57,780 nucleotides of DNA, from NCBI GenBank assembly GCA_013215145.1, contig JABSRP010000046.1, forward strand, positions 1 through 57,780, given 5' to 3'. Both the position numbers and the translations under genes were made by a program. The stretch is from Pseudobacteriovorax sp. Its GTDB lineage: Bacteria; Bdellovibrionota_B; Oligoflexia; Oligoflexales; Oligoflexaceae. This document shows, piece after piece, positions 1-8,700 of this stretch. The notes beneath the pieces are model-generated. The model was not told the origin of the DNA. It saw only the letters and a list, made by a program, of their open reading frames with translations, and did no database searches. The number at the start of each line of letters is the position of its first letter. Within the stretch, counting starts at the first letter, position 1.

Positions 1-1
1 A

Positions 2-67
2 CCAAGAAGTACCTATAAATATTACGGTTCTAACTGGTACTGGGAGCTGAATCCAGCCTTAAGTTAA
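2..67 (+). CDS. Possible 3' end of a gene cut by the window edge
   Basis: Frame 2 is open from the window edge to a TAA at 65-67 and would end in an aromatic-rich tail (YKYYGSNWYWELNPALS). Frame 3 is also open, to a TGA at 48-50, so the frame cannot be decided from this little sequence. No family can be assigned. From 68 to 289 I see no gene and no clear terminator or promoter. Confidence 0.25.
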   Translation, partial: PRSTYKYYGSNWYWELNPALS

Positions 68-289
68 CAGCATTGCACAGCAGAAAAGCTTATTTTCCTC
101 GACAGTGTTCACATATTGTGCAAAAGACGAATTCTTACCGCAATTCATACCTTCCAATATTTTTAACTAGTTACATAAAAAGCCACTGTCTAAATTCGCG
201 TTCAAAATGTCAATAATTTTTGGAACGTAACTTGCTCCTTTACACCACATTCCAACACTAACAATTCAATAGAGAACAGGATTCCAACT

Positions 290-655
290 ATGAGACACAG
301 TATTAGTATAGCCATTAGCATTGTTACGATAGCTATGATTGGTTGCGGTAAGCAAGATGATTCAAAAAATATCGATGGTAGTTGCTCACAGCTTTTTGTA
401 AATGACTACAATGAAATCACTACCCCAACACGGAATCTGCTTAATAAAATTCAAGCAGAGGAAATTTCAGTAACTGAATACTGCGAACTTAGCAAAGATA
501 TCCAGGCTAATATAGCCGATTTTGAAAGTAAGCATGCGGGTGTAAGCTGCGAAGCATTGGTGGATGGCGCATCTCAAACAGTCGATGCAAATGAGGTCAC
601 AAAACTAAAAACAAGTCTCCAAGAGACTGACGAAGAGGTTTGTGAGTCCGAATAA
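290..655 (+). CDS. Small putative lipoprotein, function unknown
   Basis: A 121-residue protein with a short N-terminal hydrophobic stretch ending in a lipobox-like MIGC (Cys at about residue 19), so it is probably lipidated and anchored to a membrane facing the periplasm. The mature part is acidic, likely helical, and has four further cysteines that could form disulfides. An AGGA lies about 8 nt before the ATG. It sits 75 bp upstream of an outer-membrane barrel gene on the same strand, so the two may be co-transcribed. I do not recognise a family. Confidence 0.7.
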   Translation: MRHSISIAISIVTIAMIGCGKQDDSKNIDGSCSQLFVNDYNEITTPTRNLLNKIQAEEISVTEYCELSKDIQANIADFESKHAGVSCEALVDGASQTVDANEVTKLKTSLQETDEEVCESE

Positions 656-730
656 ACTAAATCCATAAATTGAATAAGAGTTATAGATAAAAATCTGTGA
701 CTCTCGTCTAACTCCAAAGGAAATGACATT

Positions 731-1774
731 ATGAAAACTAAGGTATTTGCTATTGGGACAGGAATCATTTTATCCATGTCGTCGTTTGCCGATGAATCAT
801 CGCAAACTAGCAGTAGTATTCGTACTAGACTAACCACTCCTGGATCCACTATTTCAGAGTTTCAGTCGATCTACGAACCAATGGGGGTCGCTACATCCCT
901 CTCTTATGCAGAAAGTGGGCAAACAGAATTCTCACTTGGCTATGTACAAAATCAAACTAATTCCGAATCGATAGAGACGAATACCCAGGATAGTAACAAG
1001 GTAGAAGTAACACAGGTTTGGGAATCTGTATCGGCTGCCACAGTGGGCAATCATGGAGCCTTCTTTTGGGGCCTCAACGCCTCGGCTATCAATCTAAATA
1101 TTGATGTGGATTTGGATCGCGCCCCAGACTTTTCCGCACCTGCGAACACTTTAAATGTTGTTGGACATTCTGGAATTGCTGTTATTGGTTTAAAGCTTGG
1201 ATATTTTACCGTTACTGGTACGAATCGCTATCTAGCTGTGAAGTCAGACTCAAAAAGGCATCACAACAGGCAAAACTTCGCTATGGCATTTCAAACCAAT
1301 TCCTTTGAGTTGGGAATGAATCATGAGCGCACCCAGGAGAAAGAAAACTTTAGGTCCACGGGTTACTCTTCCATTTACACGCGATTTAGTCTAGCACCTG
1401 GGCATCAGATGGGCTTGACGGGAAAAAAGCTCTACAACCAAAGTATCTCGGGGAATCATTCGCAAAATTTTGTTGATTCTGGGGCTTTCATCAAAGACAG
1501 CTTTGTATATCAATTACTTTTGGAGAGTTTTGGTAACGGTATCAATTACGAACTAGGTCTGAAGTCATTTCAGCAATCCTATGCCAAGTCTGGATTCAAA
1601 AGTAGCTCGAATATCCGCAGGAACAGTTTGATTGCTGGTTTGCACAATGACTTGGGTACTGGCCACAAACTCGGCGCCTCGCTCTTATTTGAAAAAGGCG
1701 ATGACGACAAAGGATCAGAAAATATTGAAGACCAAACCGTTGGGATAAGTTTGATTTACGGATTGTCGTTCTAA
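731..1774 (+). CDS. Putative outer-membrane beta-barrel protein
   Basis: 347 residues. A signal peptide is visible (MKTK, hydrophobic core, cleavage likely after SSFA near residue 20). The rest is made of alternating polar and hydrophobic segments, ends in YGLSF with a terminal Phe, and resembles the autotransporter or OmpA-type barrel family in texture: a C-terminal aromatic is the usual signal for the BAM insertion machinery. There are no cysteines after the signal. The ATG is preceded by AAGGA at 9-nt spacing. It follows the small lipoprotein gene and is closed by a hairpin at 1806-1829. No specific substrate can be proposed. Confidence 0.65.
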   Translation: MKTKVFAIGTGIILSMSSFADESSQTSSSIRTRLTTPGSTISEFQSIYEPMGVATSLSYAESGQTEFSLGYVQNQTNSESIETNTQDSNKVEVTQVWESVSAATVGNHGAFFWGLNASAINLNIDVDLDRAPDFSAPANTLNVVGHSGIAVIGLKLGYFTVTGTNRYLAVKSDSKRHHNRQNFAMAFQTNSFELGMNHERTQEKENFRSTGYSSIYTRFSLAPGHQMGLTGKKLYNQSISGNHSQNFVDSGAFIKDSFVYQLLLESFGNGINYELGLKSFQQSYAKSGFKSSSNIRRNSLIAGLHNDLGTGHKLGASLLFEKGDDDKGSENIEDQTVGISLIYGLSF

Positions 1775-1805
1775 CATTCCATGTCTGCTTTTACCAGATT
1801 CGCGG

Positions 1806-1829
1806 GGCTAGGCTTCAGGAAGCCTAGCC
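1806..1829. terminator. Hairpin between convergent genes, probable bidirectional terminator
   Basis: GGCTAGGCTT and AAGCCTAGCC form a perfect 10-bp stem around CAGG. It lies between the barrel gene (ending 1774) and the crotonase gene (ending 1871 on the other strand). There is no T-run on either side, so intrinsic termination is likely but not certain. Confidence 0.5.
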
Positions 1830-1870
1830 TATAGGATTGAAAAGGGTTCTCACCGCTAGAGATCATTCAA

Positions 1871-2548
1871 TCACATCCAGACACCTTCATAGGTTTTAAC
1901 TAGGGCCTCGCGAAGTCTTCGTTTGTTTTCGGCAAAGGCCTTCGGTTCAATATAATCGGCTATTTCCTTAGTCTTATCGAAACACTGATCATCAAGTTGA
2001 TCGGGAGTCGAAACAACATCATAGAATCCGTAATCCCTAGCATCATAAGACGGATAAAGCTCACCAAGGATAATGGCTTGTGTCTGCAAATTAAGCGGCA
2101 CTCGTTCCTTACAAAGGGCGATAAAAAACTCTGGCAACGCCATTCCAATATGAGTCTCATTCAAGCCAGTTTTAAACTCACCTGTGACACCAATCCGGTA
2201 GTCAGCTACCATCAGCATAACAGCACCCATGGCAATAGCATGACCGCCAGCCGCAAAGACCAAAGGCTTAGGGTACAGGTAAAGGTCTCTCAAAAGCTCT
2301 CCGCCTGACTTTATCAGTGCTTCGGCCTCGCTCGGCCCAGATTTCATAATCTTAAGGTCAAAACCTGCTGAAAAGACACCCTCCTGACCTGTTAGACTTA
2401 TGGCTTTCACGGTAGCATCGACTTTCAATTCATCAAATTTAGACTTTAGAGCGTCTATCAGATTATGGTCAAAGGCGTTTACCTTTCCTGAGTTCATAGA
2501 TAGTGTGGCCACACCTTGTTCTATATGAGATTTAATCAGATCGGACAT
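1871..2548 (-). CDS. Crotonase / enoyl-CoA hydratase-isomerase family protein
   Basis: 225 residues, slightly shorter than the usual 255-260 of enoyl-CoA hydratases. The crotonase fold is visible: an N-terminal beta segment with NAFD, an oxyanion-hole strand FSAGFDLK near residue 60, and the second glycine-rich segment GGHAIAMGAV near residue 102. A glutamate in GLNETHIGM sits in the region where hydratases carry a catalytic acid. Members hydrate or isomerise acyl-CoA thioesters in the cytoplasm. The exact substrate cannot be read from sequence. GGAGT precedes the ATG. It is followed on the same strand, about 160 bp upstream of its start, by the terminator of the CBS operon, so it is transcribed separately. 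Confidence 0.85.
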   Translation of the reverse strand: MSDLIKSHIEQGVATLSMNSGKVNAFDHNLIDALKSKFDELKVDATVKAISLTGQEGVFSAGFDLKIMKSGPSEAEALIKSGGELLRDLYLYPKPLVFAAGGHAIAMGAVMLMVADYRIGVTGEFKTGLNETHIGMALPEFFIALCKERVPLNLQTQAIILGELYPSYDARDYGFYDVVSTPDQLDDQCFDKTKEIADYIEPKAFAENKRRLREALVKTYEGVWM

Positions 2549-2621
2549 GATGACTCCTACATGAATGCATTTTTTTCCAGAATAGCAAGCCTTTTTCGTC
2601 TTGACTAACCGAATAGTGAAA

Positions 2622-2659
2622 AGAAAAAGGCGAAAACTGCTTCATTCGCAATTTTCGCC
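2622..2659 (-). terminator. Rho-independent terminator of the CBS-domain operon
   Basis: On the minus strand GGCGAAAA (complement of 2652-2659) pairs with TTTTCGCC (complement of 2629-2636), extended by a 3-bp TGC/GCA step, and is followed by TTTTTCTT. It lies about 50 bp downstream of the stop of the 131-residue CBS protein. Confidence 0.8.
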
Positions 2660-2707
2660 TCTCATCACTCGCTAAATACACTGTACAGGAAGTTACAGGT
2701 AGGGAAC

Positions 2708-3103
2708 CTAATCTGCACTATATACTTTCGATAGCAAGCGTAGACCATCGATAGCAGTGAAAATACCTAAGAGTTCTTCACGGTTATCTACAATAAGAGC
2801 TGCACCGATTTTTCGTTCAGCCATCTCCATCACAACTTGATGTAGAGGTGTCTCCACACCAACGCTATAGACATCCTGAAGCATGAGTTCTTCCACCTTA
2901 GAGTGTTTCAAGTCCATGTCAGGATACAGATTGATCAATTCAAAATCTCGATTCGAGATGATACCAATAACCTTGCGATGAGCCCTAACAGGCAAGTGAC
3001 GGATGCCAAACTTAATCATCATATCACGAGCTTTAGCCAGTGTTTCGCCAGGGCCTATGGCATGAGGTTGCTCTGTCATATAGTTTTTAATAGGTGCTTC
3101 CAT
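2708..3103 (-). CDS. CBS-domain pair protein (second gene of operon)
   Basis: 131 residues forming two CBS motifs in tandem (a Bateman module): the first about residues 8-65 (MTEQPHAIGPGETLAKARDMM, then HLPV and GIISNRDFE), the second about 72-128 (MLQDVYSVGVETPLHQVVMEM, then GAALIVDNREELLGIFTAIDG). Such modules usually bind adenine nucleotides and act as energy or ligand sensors, either as free-standing proteins or by docking on a partner. There is no attached effector domain. GGGAGGG lies 6 nt before the ATG. It is 20 bp downstream of a second CBS gene and shares its terminator. Confidence 0.85.
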   Translation of the reverse strand: MEAPIKNYMTEQPHAIGPGETLAKARDMMIKFGIRHLPVRAHRKVIGIISNRDFELINLYPDMDLKHSKVEELMLQDVYSVGVETPLHQVVMEMAERKIGAALIVDNREELLGIFTAIDGLRLLSKVYSAD

Positions 3104-3123
3104 CAGAAACCCTCCCTTCGAAG

Positions 3124-3558
3124 TTAGATCTCACCAGCGATCCATTTCATGATGTCCGTACTGGTAACCATTGCTACCAGGGAACCAGATTTATCCAACA
3201 CGGGTAATCCATGAAACTTACCTGTCTTGAAGTGATTGACCGCATCTCTGATAGTCTCACTCTCTTTGATGGTAACCACATTGGTTTGCATCACCTCGGC
3301 GATTGATGTTGTGCTATCTAACCAGGCATACATCTCTCGTTCATCTGTTTGCTCGCCAAAGCTCGTAGAAAAATTGATACGCATTAAATCTGTATGGCTA
3401 ATCGCACCTATTAGTTTGGTACCCTCTACAACCGGCACATGGTGAAAGCCAAACTCAGACATTAGCTCCCAGACCGTTGAGAGCTTATCCTGCTTGGTGA
3501 CTGTCTTGACGTCGGTAGTTGCAATCGTTGCAATCTTCTCGTTTGGCTTTAACTTCAT
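3124..3558 (-). CDS. CBS-domain pair protein (first gene of operon)
   Basis: 144 residues, again two CBS motifs: about residues 10-65 (VKTVTKQDKLSTVWELMSEF, HHVPVVEGTKLIGAISHTDLM) and about 88-142 (MQTNVVTIKESETIRDAVNHF, HGLPVLDKSGSLVAMVTSTDIM). The linker between them carries an acidic, aromatic insertion (GEQTDEREMYAWLD). The expected role is nucleotide-sensing by a stand-alone Bateman module. Two such genes adjacent to each other suggest a hetero-dimer, but that is inference. AAGGAAA precedes the ATG. The upstream region holds a 14-bp palindrome at 3667-3680. Confidence 0.85.
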   Translation of the reverse strand: MKLKPNEKIATIATTDVKTVTKQDKLSTVWELMSEFGFHHVPVVEGTKLIGAISHTDLMRINFSTSFGEQTDEREMYAWLDSTTSIAEVMQTNVVTIKESETIRDAVNHFKTGKFHGLPVLDKSGSLVAMVTSTDIMKWIAGEI

Positions 3559-3666
3559 AGCGTTTCCTTTCGGTTCCAGGTTTGTGACAAACTAGTTTTT
3601 GCAAGTGGAATGCCAACCTACAAGTAGCTGAAATTATTAAATTAGTCTTAATAAAAAGGCATGGCA

Positions 3667-3680
3667 GTGCGATTTCGCAC
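3667..3680. promoter_or_regulatory. Palindrome in divergent intergenic region
   Basis: GTGCGA-TT-TCGCAC is symmetrical apart from its two central bases and lies between the CBS operon (start 3558, minus) and the chimeric gene (start 3841, plus). A consensus-like TTGACA at 3695-3700 and a small CCCTC/GAGGG hairpin (3701-3716) follow. It could be an operator serving either direction. The role is inferred from position only. Confidence 0.3.
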
Positions 3681-3840
3681 CGAACTTGTAAGATTTGACA
3701 CCCTCAAGATCGAGGGCCAGATACTGCTCGGCGGCACTTAGAAAATTTAAGAAATCCCCTGCTAAAATTTATATTTTTTAATCCAAGCCACATAAAATAT
3801 GACATAGCAACAAATCAAAGTCATAACCGGGAGGCTTGTT

Positions 3841-4706
3841 ATGGTAACCGTAGCGTTTCTAATTCTTTGCCTTGGCGTGCTCTGCCATGTTACTGACAAT
3901 TTATATGCATCTCCAAACTATAGAATCGCTGTCGTTAGCGATCTCAACGGCAGCTATGGCTCAACCCAGTACTCGGCGGACGTCACCTCTGCTATTAATC
4001 AACTGATGAATGGCTATTTGGAGGACCACAGTTGGTTAACTATCTCGAAGTGGACCTAAGTGTTTCTGGTAGAGATGTAAGACCCTTGTTTGCCCGTGGC
4101 TCTTGTCAAAAACTGAATCAACTTTCGCGTAGGAGCTTACCCATCGCAGGCATCAATGGTGGCTACGCCGACGGGCTCTGTCGATCAGTATCTCTAGTTA
4201 AGACTGGTGGAAATTTGCTTGTAACAAACGCCAGATCTCGAGGAAGTTTCGCCATCATCGATGGATCACCCGTTATCAGTCGCATAGCGGCCGGCATGGG
4301 TTGGCCCTCAGCACAGAATGCCTTGGGAGGCGGTCCCATATTGGCCATGGAGTCTCAGCCAACAAATAGTGAACAATGGCATCGGGAAGGCTTATCCAAT
4401 CCTGCTTTCTTAGGGCCAAATCCACGCACACGGGTTGGCTACGCAAGAAAAAAAGTATACCTCGGGACCGTTGATGGCAGGAGGCCCACAGCCCTTGGTT
4501 TCAGCATGTCACAACTTGCGCAGTATGTGACAGATTTAGGACTCGAATCCGCACTCAATCTTGACGGAGGAGGCTCAACGACACTTTGGATCAGGGGTAA
4601 ACCCAACGATGGCATCATTAACTACCCCTCAGGCGGAGGCACAAATGAAAACTCAAGTAGGCCTGGCATTAGGCCGGTAAGAAGCGGTATTTTTGTCTTT
4701 CCTTAA
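3841..4706 (+). pseudogene. Chimeric or frameshifted locus: metallophosphoesterase start joined to phosphodiester glycosidase domain
   Basis: A well-placed Shine-Dalgarno (GGGAGG, 6 nt) starts an ORF at 3841 with a hydrophobic leader and then RIAVVSDLNGSYGSTQY, which is the typical first strand and metal-binding loop (DxN variant) of one calcineurin-like phosphoesterase family. That frame stops at 4059. In the next frame, from about 3999 (usable TTG at 4032) to 4706, the sequence reads GGPQLVNYLEVDLS and continues as a phosphodiester glycosidase (NAGPA-type) domain with AINGGYADG-like, NALGGGPIL, NPRTRVGY and LNLDGGGSTTLW motifs. The +1-frame segment has an in-frame stop at 3996, so the junction lies at about 4000-4015. 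Best explanation: a deletion fused two genes out of frame. Alternatives are a sequencing frameshift or independent translation from the TTG. Confidence 0.65.
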
Positions 4707-4751
4707 TTCCGATATACCAGTTATTCCTTAGGTGGGCTCAAAGGTCGAAGA

Positions 4752-4771
4752 TGCAAGCCATTGAGCTTGCA
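4752..4771. terminator. Hairpin downstream of the glycosidase fragment
   Basis: TGCAAGC and GCTTGCA form a 7-bp stem with a 6-nt loop, 46 bp after the glycosidase stop. There is no T-run. It may end the upstream transcript or belong to the leader of the following peptidase gene. Confidence 0.35.
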
Positions 4772-4796
4772 ATCATAAGCGTTTCCAGCAATATTA

Positions 4797-4814
4797 GGCC
4801 AACATTTGTTGGCC
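4797..4814. promoter_or_regulatory. Hairpin in the leader of the S9 peptidase gene
   Basis: GGCCAAC-ATTT-GTTGGCC is a perfect 7-bp stem 22 nt before the ATG at 4836. A TTG at 4806, in frame with the peptidase, falls inside this hairpin and is therefore an unlikely start. Confidence 0.35.
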
Positions 4815-4835
4815 AAACTATATACTGGACCTACC

Positions 4836-7229
4836 ATGCGTAACATCTTTGTACCTTTTATACTATGTATTTCATGCCTATCAGCGATTGCTAGTGGCGC
4901 CTACCAAACGCCAAGTAAAGCCATCGCCGACTTGATCAATGCTCCGAGGCAACCAGCCATGTCAGTATCACCAGACGGAAAGTGGCTGGCTTTGTTCGAA
5001 CGATCGTCGCTGCCCAGCATTGAGGAAATCGCCCAACCCGAATTGCGTCTCGCTGGATTACGAATCGATCCCGTAAATTTTTACAATTCGCGAGACTATG
5101 GTTACCAAGGAATAACTTTGGTCGAGATTGCCACTGGCAAGACCACCATCATCCCTGTGAAAACCGGCCCACTTTTCAAACCAAAATGGTCGCCAAAGTC
5201 AACACATATAGCTTTTCTCACAAAAGACCAGGGCTTAAGGCTTAACATTCTGGACATAAGCCGACAAAAACTATCGAAGTTAACCAATAATAAAATCAAT
5301 GGAGCACTGAGTAGAACCCCCTTTCTCTGGCATCCCACAGGCGGTTCCATTATTGCTTTAGTCCGCGAGCATAATCAGCCTGCTAAACTTCAATCCGAAG
5401 CTATCCTACCGATTATACAAGAGGCTACAGGGACAAAGGCTCCAGCTCGGACCTACCAAGATCTCATCAAGACTCCATCGGACGAAAAGCTTTTTGAGCA
5501 AATATCAAAAAGTAAACTCATGAGTATCGGACTCGATGGCTCAGAAATCGATTTGAATCATAACCGCATGATTCAAAAGTTTACTTTGTCACCAAACGGT
5601 GAGCAAGTTTTAGTCACATCATTGGCCAAACCATTTCTCTACACAAAAACTTATCAGAGCTTTGCCAACAGTTCTTTTGTCATTGCTTTGAGCAATAAGA
5701 AAGCCCTTCAAGTCAGTTCGAACAAAGCGGCTGCTACCGTACCCAAAGGCTATGATTCTACCAGATTGGGAAAGCGCTCAATCGATTGGCAGCCAGGATT
5801 ACCCAGCACTCTCGTATGGGTCGAAGCGCAAGGAGATGGATCTCTTCAACCTGATCGAAGCAGTGATATCCTTTACAATTGGACCTATCCATTTAACAAA
5901 GCCAAAAAATTAGTTAAAAAACTTAGCTGGAGATTTTCCTCGATAGATTGGTCGGCCTCGGGACAGGCGTTTATCACTGAGTGGCGATTCTCCGATCGCC
6001 AGATGCGCCAATGGATGGTGGATCTCAAGTCTTCTGAATCTTCTTCAACAGTCGTCCAAAAGCGCAGCTACAACGATAGATATAAGGACGCAGGAACGCT
6101 AGCCAAACGAAAAACTCCCAACGATGCTGATGTTGTTTCTATCGCGAAAGACGGAGCCTACTTCCGCTACGGATTAGGAGCCTCGCCAGCAGGAAATATT
6201 CCATTCATCGACCGTATTAGTATGAAAGATGGCAAAACTCAAAGGCTTTGGACCTCAGAGAAAGGTTATTACGAACGAGTCGTTTACCTCATTGACGTTG
6301 ACGAGCCTAAGGCAATTATTTCTAGAGAATCACCCAATGAAATTGCTAATCTCTACTTACTCGATGTCAACTCAAAAAAGAGAACGCAACTCACATTCCG
6401 CAAACATCCTTACCCTCAATTCGTAGGCATTACAAAAGAACGGATAGAGTACAAAAGAGCCGATGGTGTTAAGCTTAGTGGTAATTTATACCTTCCCAAA
6501 GGCTATAAAAAATCAGACGGACCACTTCCTACTATTCTTTGGGCCTATCCTCTAGAGTACAAAGATTCCTCGGTAGCGGGTCAAATCAGGAGCTCTCAAT
6601 ACCAGTTTAAAAGGATCTCTTACCAGGGCCCTCTCCCTTATCTGGCCAAAGGATACGCCGTCTTTGATAACCCAACAATGCCTATCATTGCTGGCAAGTC
6701 TGGTCAGCCCAATAACACGTTTATCCAGCAACTAAAAGACAGCGCTAAGGCTGCCATCGACGTGTTGGTCGACAAGGGAGTGACGCAAAGAAGCAAGGTC
6801 GCAATAAGCGGTCACTCCTACGGTGCCTTCATGGTAGCAAACCTATTAGCTCATACGGATCTGTTTGCCACAGGGATTGCTCGCAGCGGCGCTTACAATC
6901 GATCCCTAACCCCGTTTGGATTTCAAGGGGAAGAGAGAGATTTCTGGGAAGCTCAAGACGTCTATACGAGAATGTCTCCGTTCTTCTCAGCGAATAGGAT
7001 CAATGAGCCAATACTATTTATTCACGGCGATGCCGATAACAATAGCGGCACCTACCCCATGCAAAGCAGAAGGATGTTTGCTGCTATAAAGGGTTTAGGT
7101 GGAGTCGGGAGGCTCGTGATGCTCCCTCACGAAAGCCATGGTTATCGGGCTAGAGAAAGCTTGTTACATATGCTCTGGGAGCAGGAGCAATGGTTGGACA
7201 AACACTTAAAGCAAGTTACTTCTCATTGA
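4836..7229 (+). CDS. Secreted S9 family peptidase (prolyl oligopeptidase type)
   Basis: 797 residues from the ATG that begins a good signal peptide (MRNIFVPFILCISCLSAIASG), so exported. Residues about 20-540 are WD40/beta-propeller-like (repeated PDG, WSPKS, WQPG segments) and about 560-797 form the alpha/beta-hydrolase catalytic domain. The triad is visible: Ser661 in GHSYGAF, an Asp at 732 or 734 in HGDAD, and His768 in ESHGY. The family cleaves short peptides or acyl-amino acids, often after Pro or Ala. No inner-membrane anchor is seen. It converges with a lytic transglycosylase gene and their stops overlap by 14 bp. An upstream in-frame TTG at 4806 was rejected because it would spoil the signal peptide. 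Confidence 0.9.
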   Translation: MRNIFVPFILCISCLSAIASGAYQTPSKAIADLINAPRQPAMSVSPDGKWLALFERSSLPSIEEIAQPELRLAGLRIDPVNFYNSRDYGYQGITLVEIATGKTTIIPVKTGPLFKPKWSPKSTHIAFLTKDQGLRLNILDISRQKLSKLTNNKINGALSRTPFLWHPTGGSIIALVREHNQPAKLQSEAILPIIQEATGTKAPARTYQDLIKTPSDEKLFEQISKSKLMSIGLDGSEIDLNHNRMIQKFTLSPNGEQVLVTSLAKPFLYTKTYQSFANSSFVIALSNKKALQVSSNKAAATVPKGYDSTRLGKRSIDWQPGLPSTLVWVEAQGDGSLQPDRSSDILYNWTYPFNKAKKLVKKLSWRFSSIDWSASGQAFITEWRFSDRQMRQWMVDLKSSESSSTVVQKRSYNDRYKDAGTLAKRKTPNDADVVSIAKDGAYFRYGLGASPAGNIPFIDRISMKDGKTQRLWTSEKGYYERVVYLIDVDEPKAIISRESPNEIANLYLLDVNSKKRTQLTFRKHPYPQFVGITKERIEYKRADGVKLSGNLYLPKGYKKSDGPLPTILWAYPLEYKDSSVAGQIRSSQYQFKRISYQGPLPYLAKGYAVFDNPTMPIIAGKSGQPNNTFIQQLKDSAKAAIDVLVDKGVTQRSKVAISGHSYGAFMVANLLAHTDLFATGIARSGAYNRSLTPFGFQGEERDFWEAQDVYTRMSPFFSANRINEPILFIHGDADNNSGTYPMQSRRMFAAIKGLGGVGRLVMLPHESHGYRARESLLHMLWEQEQWLDKHLKQVTSH

Positions 7230-8460
7230 GAGGAAGTTTTATCAAATATCCCCTAGGGATCCGGTAATGTGAGCGCTTCATAGCCTTAACCAAGTCTGGG
7301 TTAAGGCTCTCAATGACATTCCTAGATACTCCAAATTCCTTTAACAAGTCTCTTGGTTTCATCGACTTTTTCAGAGTCTCTTCGGAAAAGTTTGGCAACG
7401 ACTTTGAACTAATGTCACCAAAAATCGTATCCGCGTGCTTAAGGGTAAAAAGCATAGCTAGAAATTCTGCATAAAAGTTCTTTGATGCAAACCCGAAGCT
7501 TTTTCCGTTGTAAGTTTCAATGAGCGTGACTAAATCATGAGATCCACCATGCTTGACGGCTCGTTTCACCCCATAGGGTCCATGGTTATAACCAGTGACG
7601 GCTAATGGCCAGTGACCACCCAAAATGCGATAATTATCTTTAAAGAGTTTGGCCGCAACCCTAGCAGATTTAATCGGGTCTCGCCTTTCATCTATAACTT
7701 GATCCATCAACATATATTTTCTGCCAATGAATGGCATAATTTGATAAACCCCTGCTGCTCCCACCTTCGAATAGGCTCGCAGGTTAAAAGAACTCTCCAC
7801 AAAGGCAATTCTAGACAGATCTCTCGGTAGTTGAAGTTTATCGAACTCTGCTTCAATATAGGGACGATAGGGTGCAAAACTCTCGAGTCCTAACTTTACA
7901 AACTCCCTTTGCCCCCTTTGGCTACGAAGAGTCTTACTAACATTAATATATTTTTGAGGATCTTTAATATGAGCCATCATCTTATCAATCCGAACCATTT
8001 CCGCATTTTCAGCGAAGGCTCCATTGAGCTTTTGCATGCGAGCTAATAAATCTCGAAAATAACGGGATCGCTTACGAATGATATTTCTGGGTTTATTCAA
8101 AACTCTGTCTTCGGGGTTGAACTGATGTACCGTTTCAAATACCAGTTCTGGGTACAGTGACGAATGAATCACATAATCGTTTTTCCCATAAAACCCATAG
8201 ATTTTTCGCCAAAATCCAACTCGTCTAGCCAACCCAGTAGGAACCGAAAAATTCTTCGATATTTCATAGGCTTGTGCTTCTGATTCGTAAGCTTCATCGG
8301 GGCAATTCTCATACAAAAATTTTGCTTTTTCCACTCTTCCATTTTCTACCAGATGACAATCAGAGAACAAGCTTGCTTTGCTTGGTCCAAAAAACTGTTC
8401 GAAAAAATTTGCGTAGGCGGTGGCTTCGGTAAGTAGCAAAAAGTATAAGATCCATTTCAT
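7216..8460 (-). CDS. Lytic transglycosylase (SLT domain), MltD-like
   Basis: 414 residues from the ATG with GAAGAG 7 nt before it; the frame is open further upstream but that start would blunt the signal peptide (MKWILYFLLLTEATAYA). The N-terminal ~180 residues are helical. The SLT catalytic domain spans about 200-330: Glu222 in AFVESSF is the expected catalytic acid, followed by SKVGAAGVYQIMPF and TGYNHGPYGVKRAV. A C-terminal LysM-like segment (about 365-412, DLLKEFGVSRNVIESLNPDL) probably binds peptidoglycan. The enzyme would cleave the MurNAc-GlcNAc bond, giving 1,6-anhydro products, in the periplasm for wall remodelling. There is no lipobox, so it may be soluble. Confidence 0.9.
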   Translation of the reverse strand: MKWILYFLLLTEATAYANFFEQFFGPSKASLFSDCHLVENGRVEKAKFLYENCPDEAYESEAQAYEISKNFSVPTGLARRVGFWRKIYGFYGKNDYVIHSSLYPELVFETVHQFNPEDRVLNKPRNIIRKRSRYFRDLLARMQKLNGAFAENAEMVRIDKMMAHIKDPQKYINVSKTLRSQRGQREFVKLGLESFAPYRPYIEAEFDKLQLPRDLSRIAFVESSFNLRAYSKVGAAGVYQIMPFIGRKYMLMDQVIDERRDPIKSARVAAKLFKDNYRILGGHWPLAVTGYNHGPYGVKRAVKHGGSHDLVTLIETYNGKSFGFASKNFYAEFLAMLFTLKHADTIFGDISSKSLPNFSEETLKKSMKPRDLLKEFGVSRNVIESLNPDLVKAMKRSHYRIPRGYLIKLPLNEK

Positions 8461-8590
8461 TGATTTTCTCTTCAGGACAATAGGTAACAGCAACAACATA
8501 AAGTCTGCCAGTCAGACCAGCTAACTACCTCATGCAAGGTATATTCCTTCGCATTTACAGCAACTTATATAATTATGACTGTATAAATAT

Positions 8591-8621
8591 TTGACAGTAG
8601 CATTGTCAATTTACATTGACA
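8591..8621. promoter_or_regulatory. TTGACA / TGTCAA / TTGACA cluster upstream of the giant kinase gene
   Basis: TTGACA (8591-8596), TGTCAA (8604-8609) and TTGACA (8616-8621) occur at near-regular spacing of 12-13 bp. The first two form an inverted repeat with a 7-bp spacer. The cluster lies 80-110 bp before the ATG at 8701. The repeats could be -35 elements or a regulator site. I could not identify a convincing matching -10. Confidence 0.35.
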
Positions 8622-8700
8622 TTTCTGATCTAGGCAGTTTTGTCTCACTGCCACGGTCAAGGGTATCTAAGCTAGACCGAAGTCTTCATTGAGGAGAGAT

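Noticed and set aside
4806..4835. TTG start for the S9 peptidase, 10 codons upstream
   Set aside because: Lies inside a hairpin and would put a charged stretch before the signal peptide.
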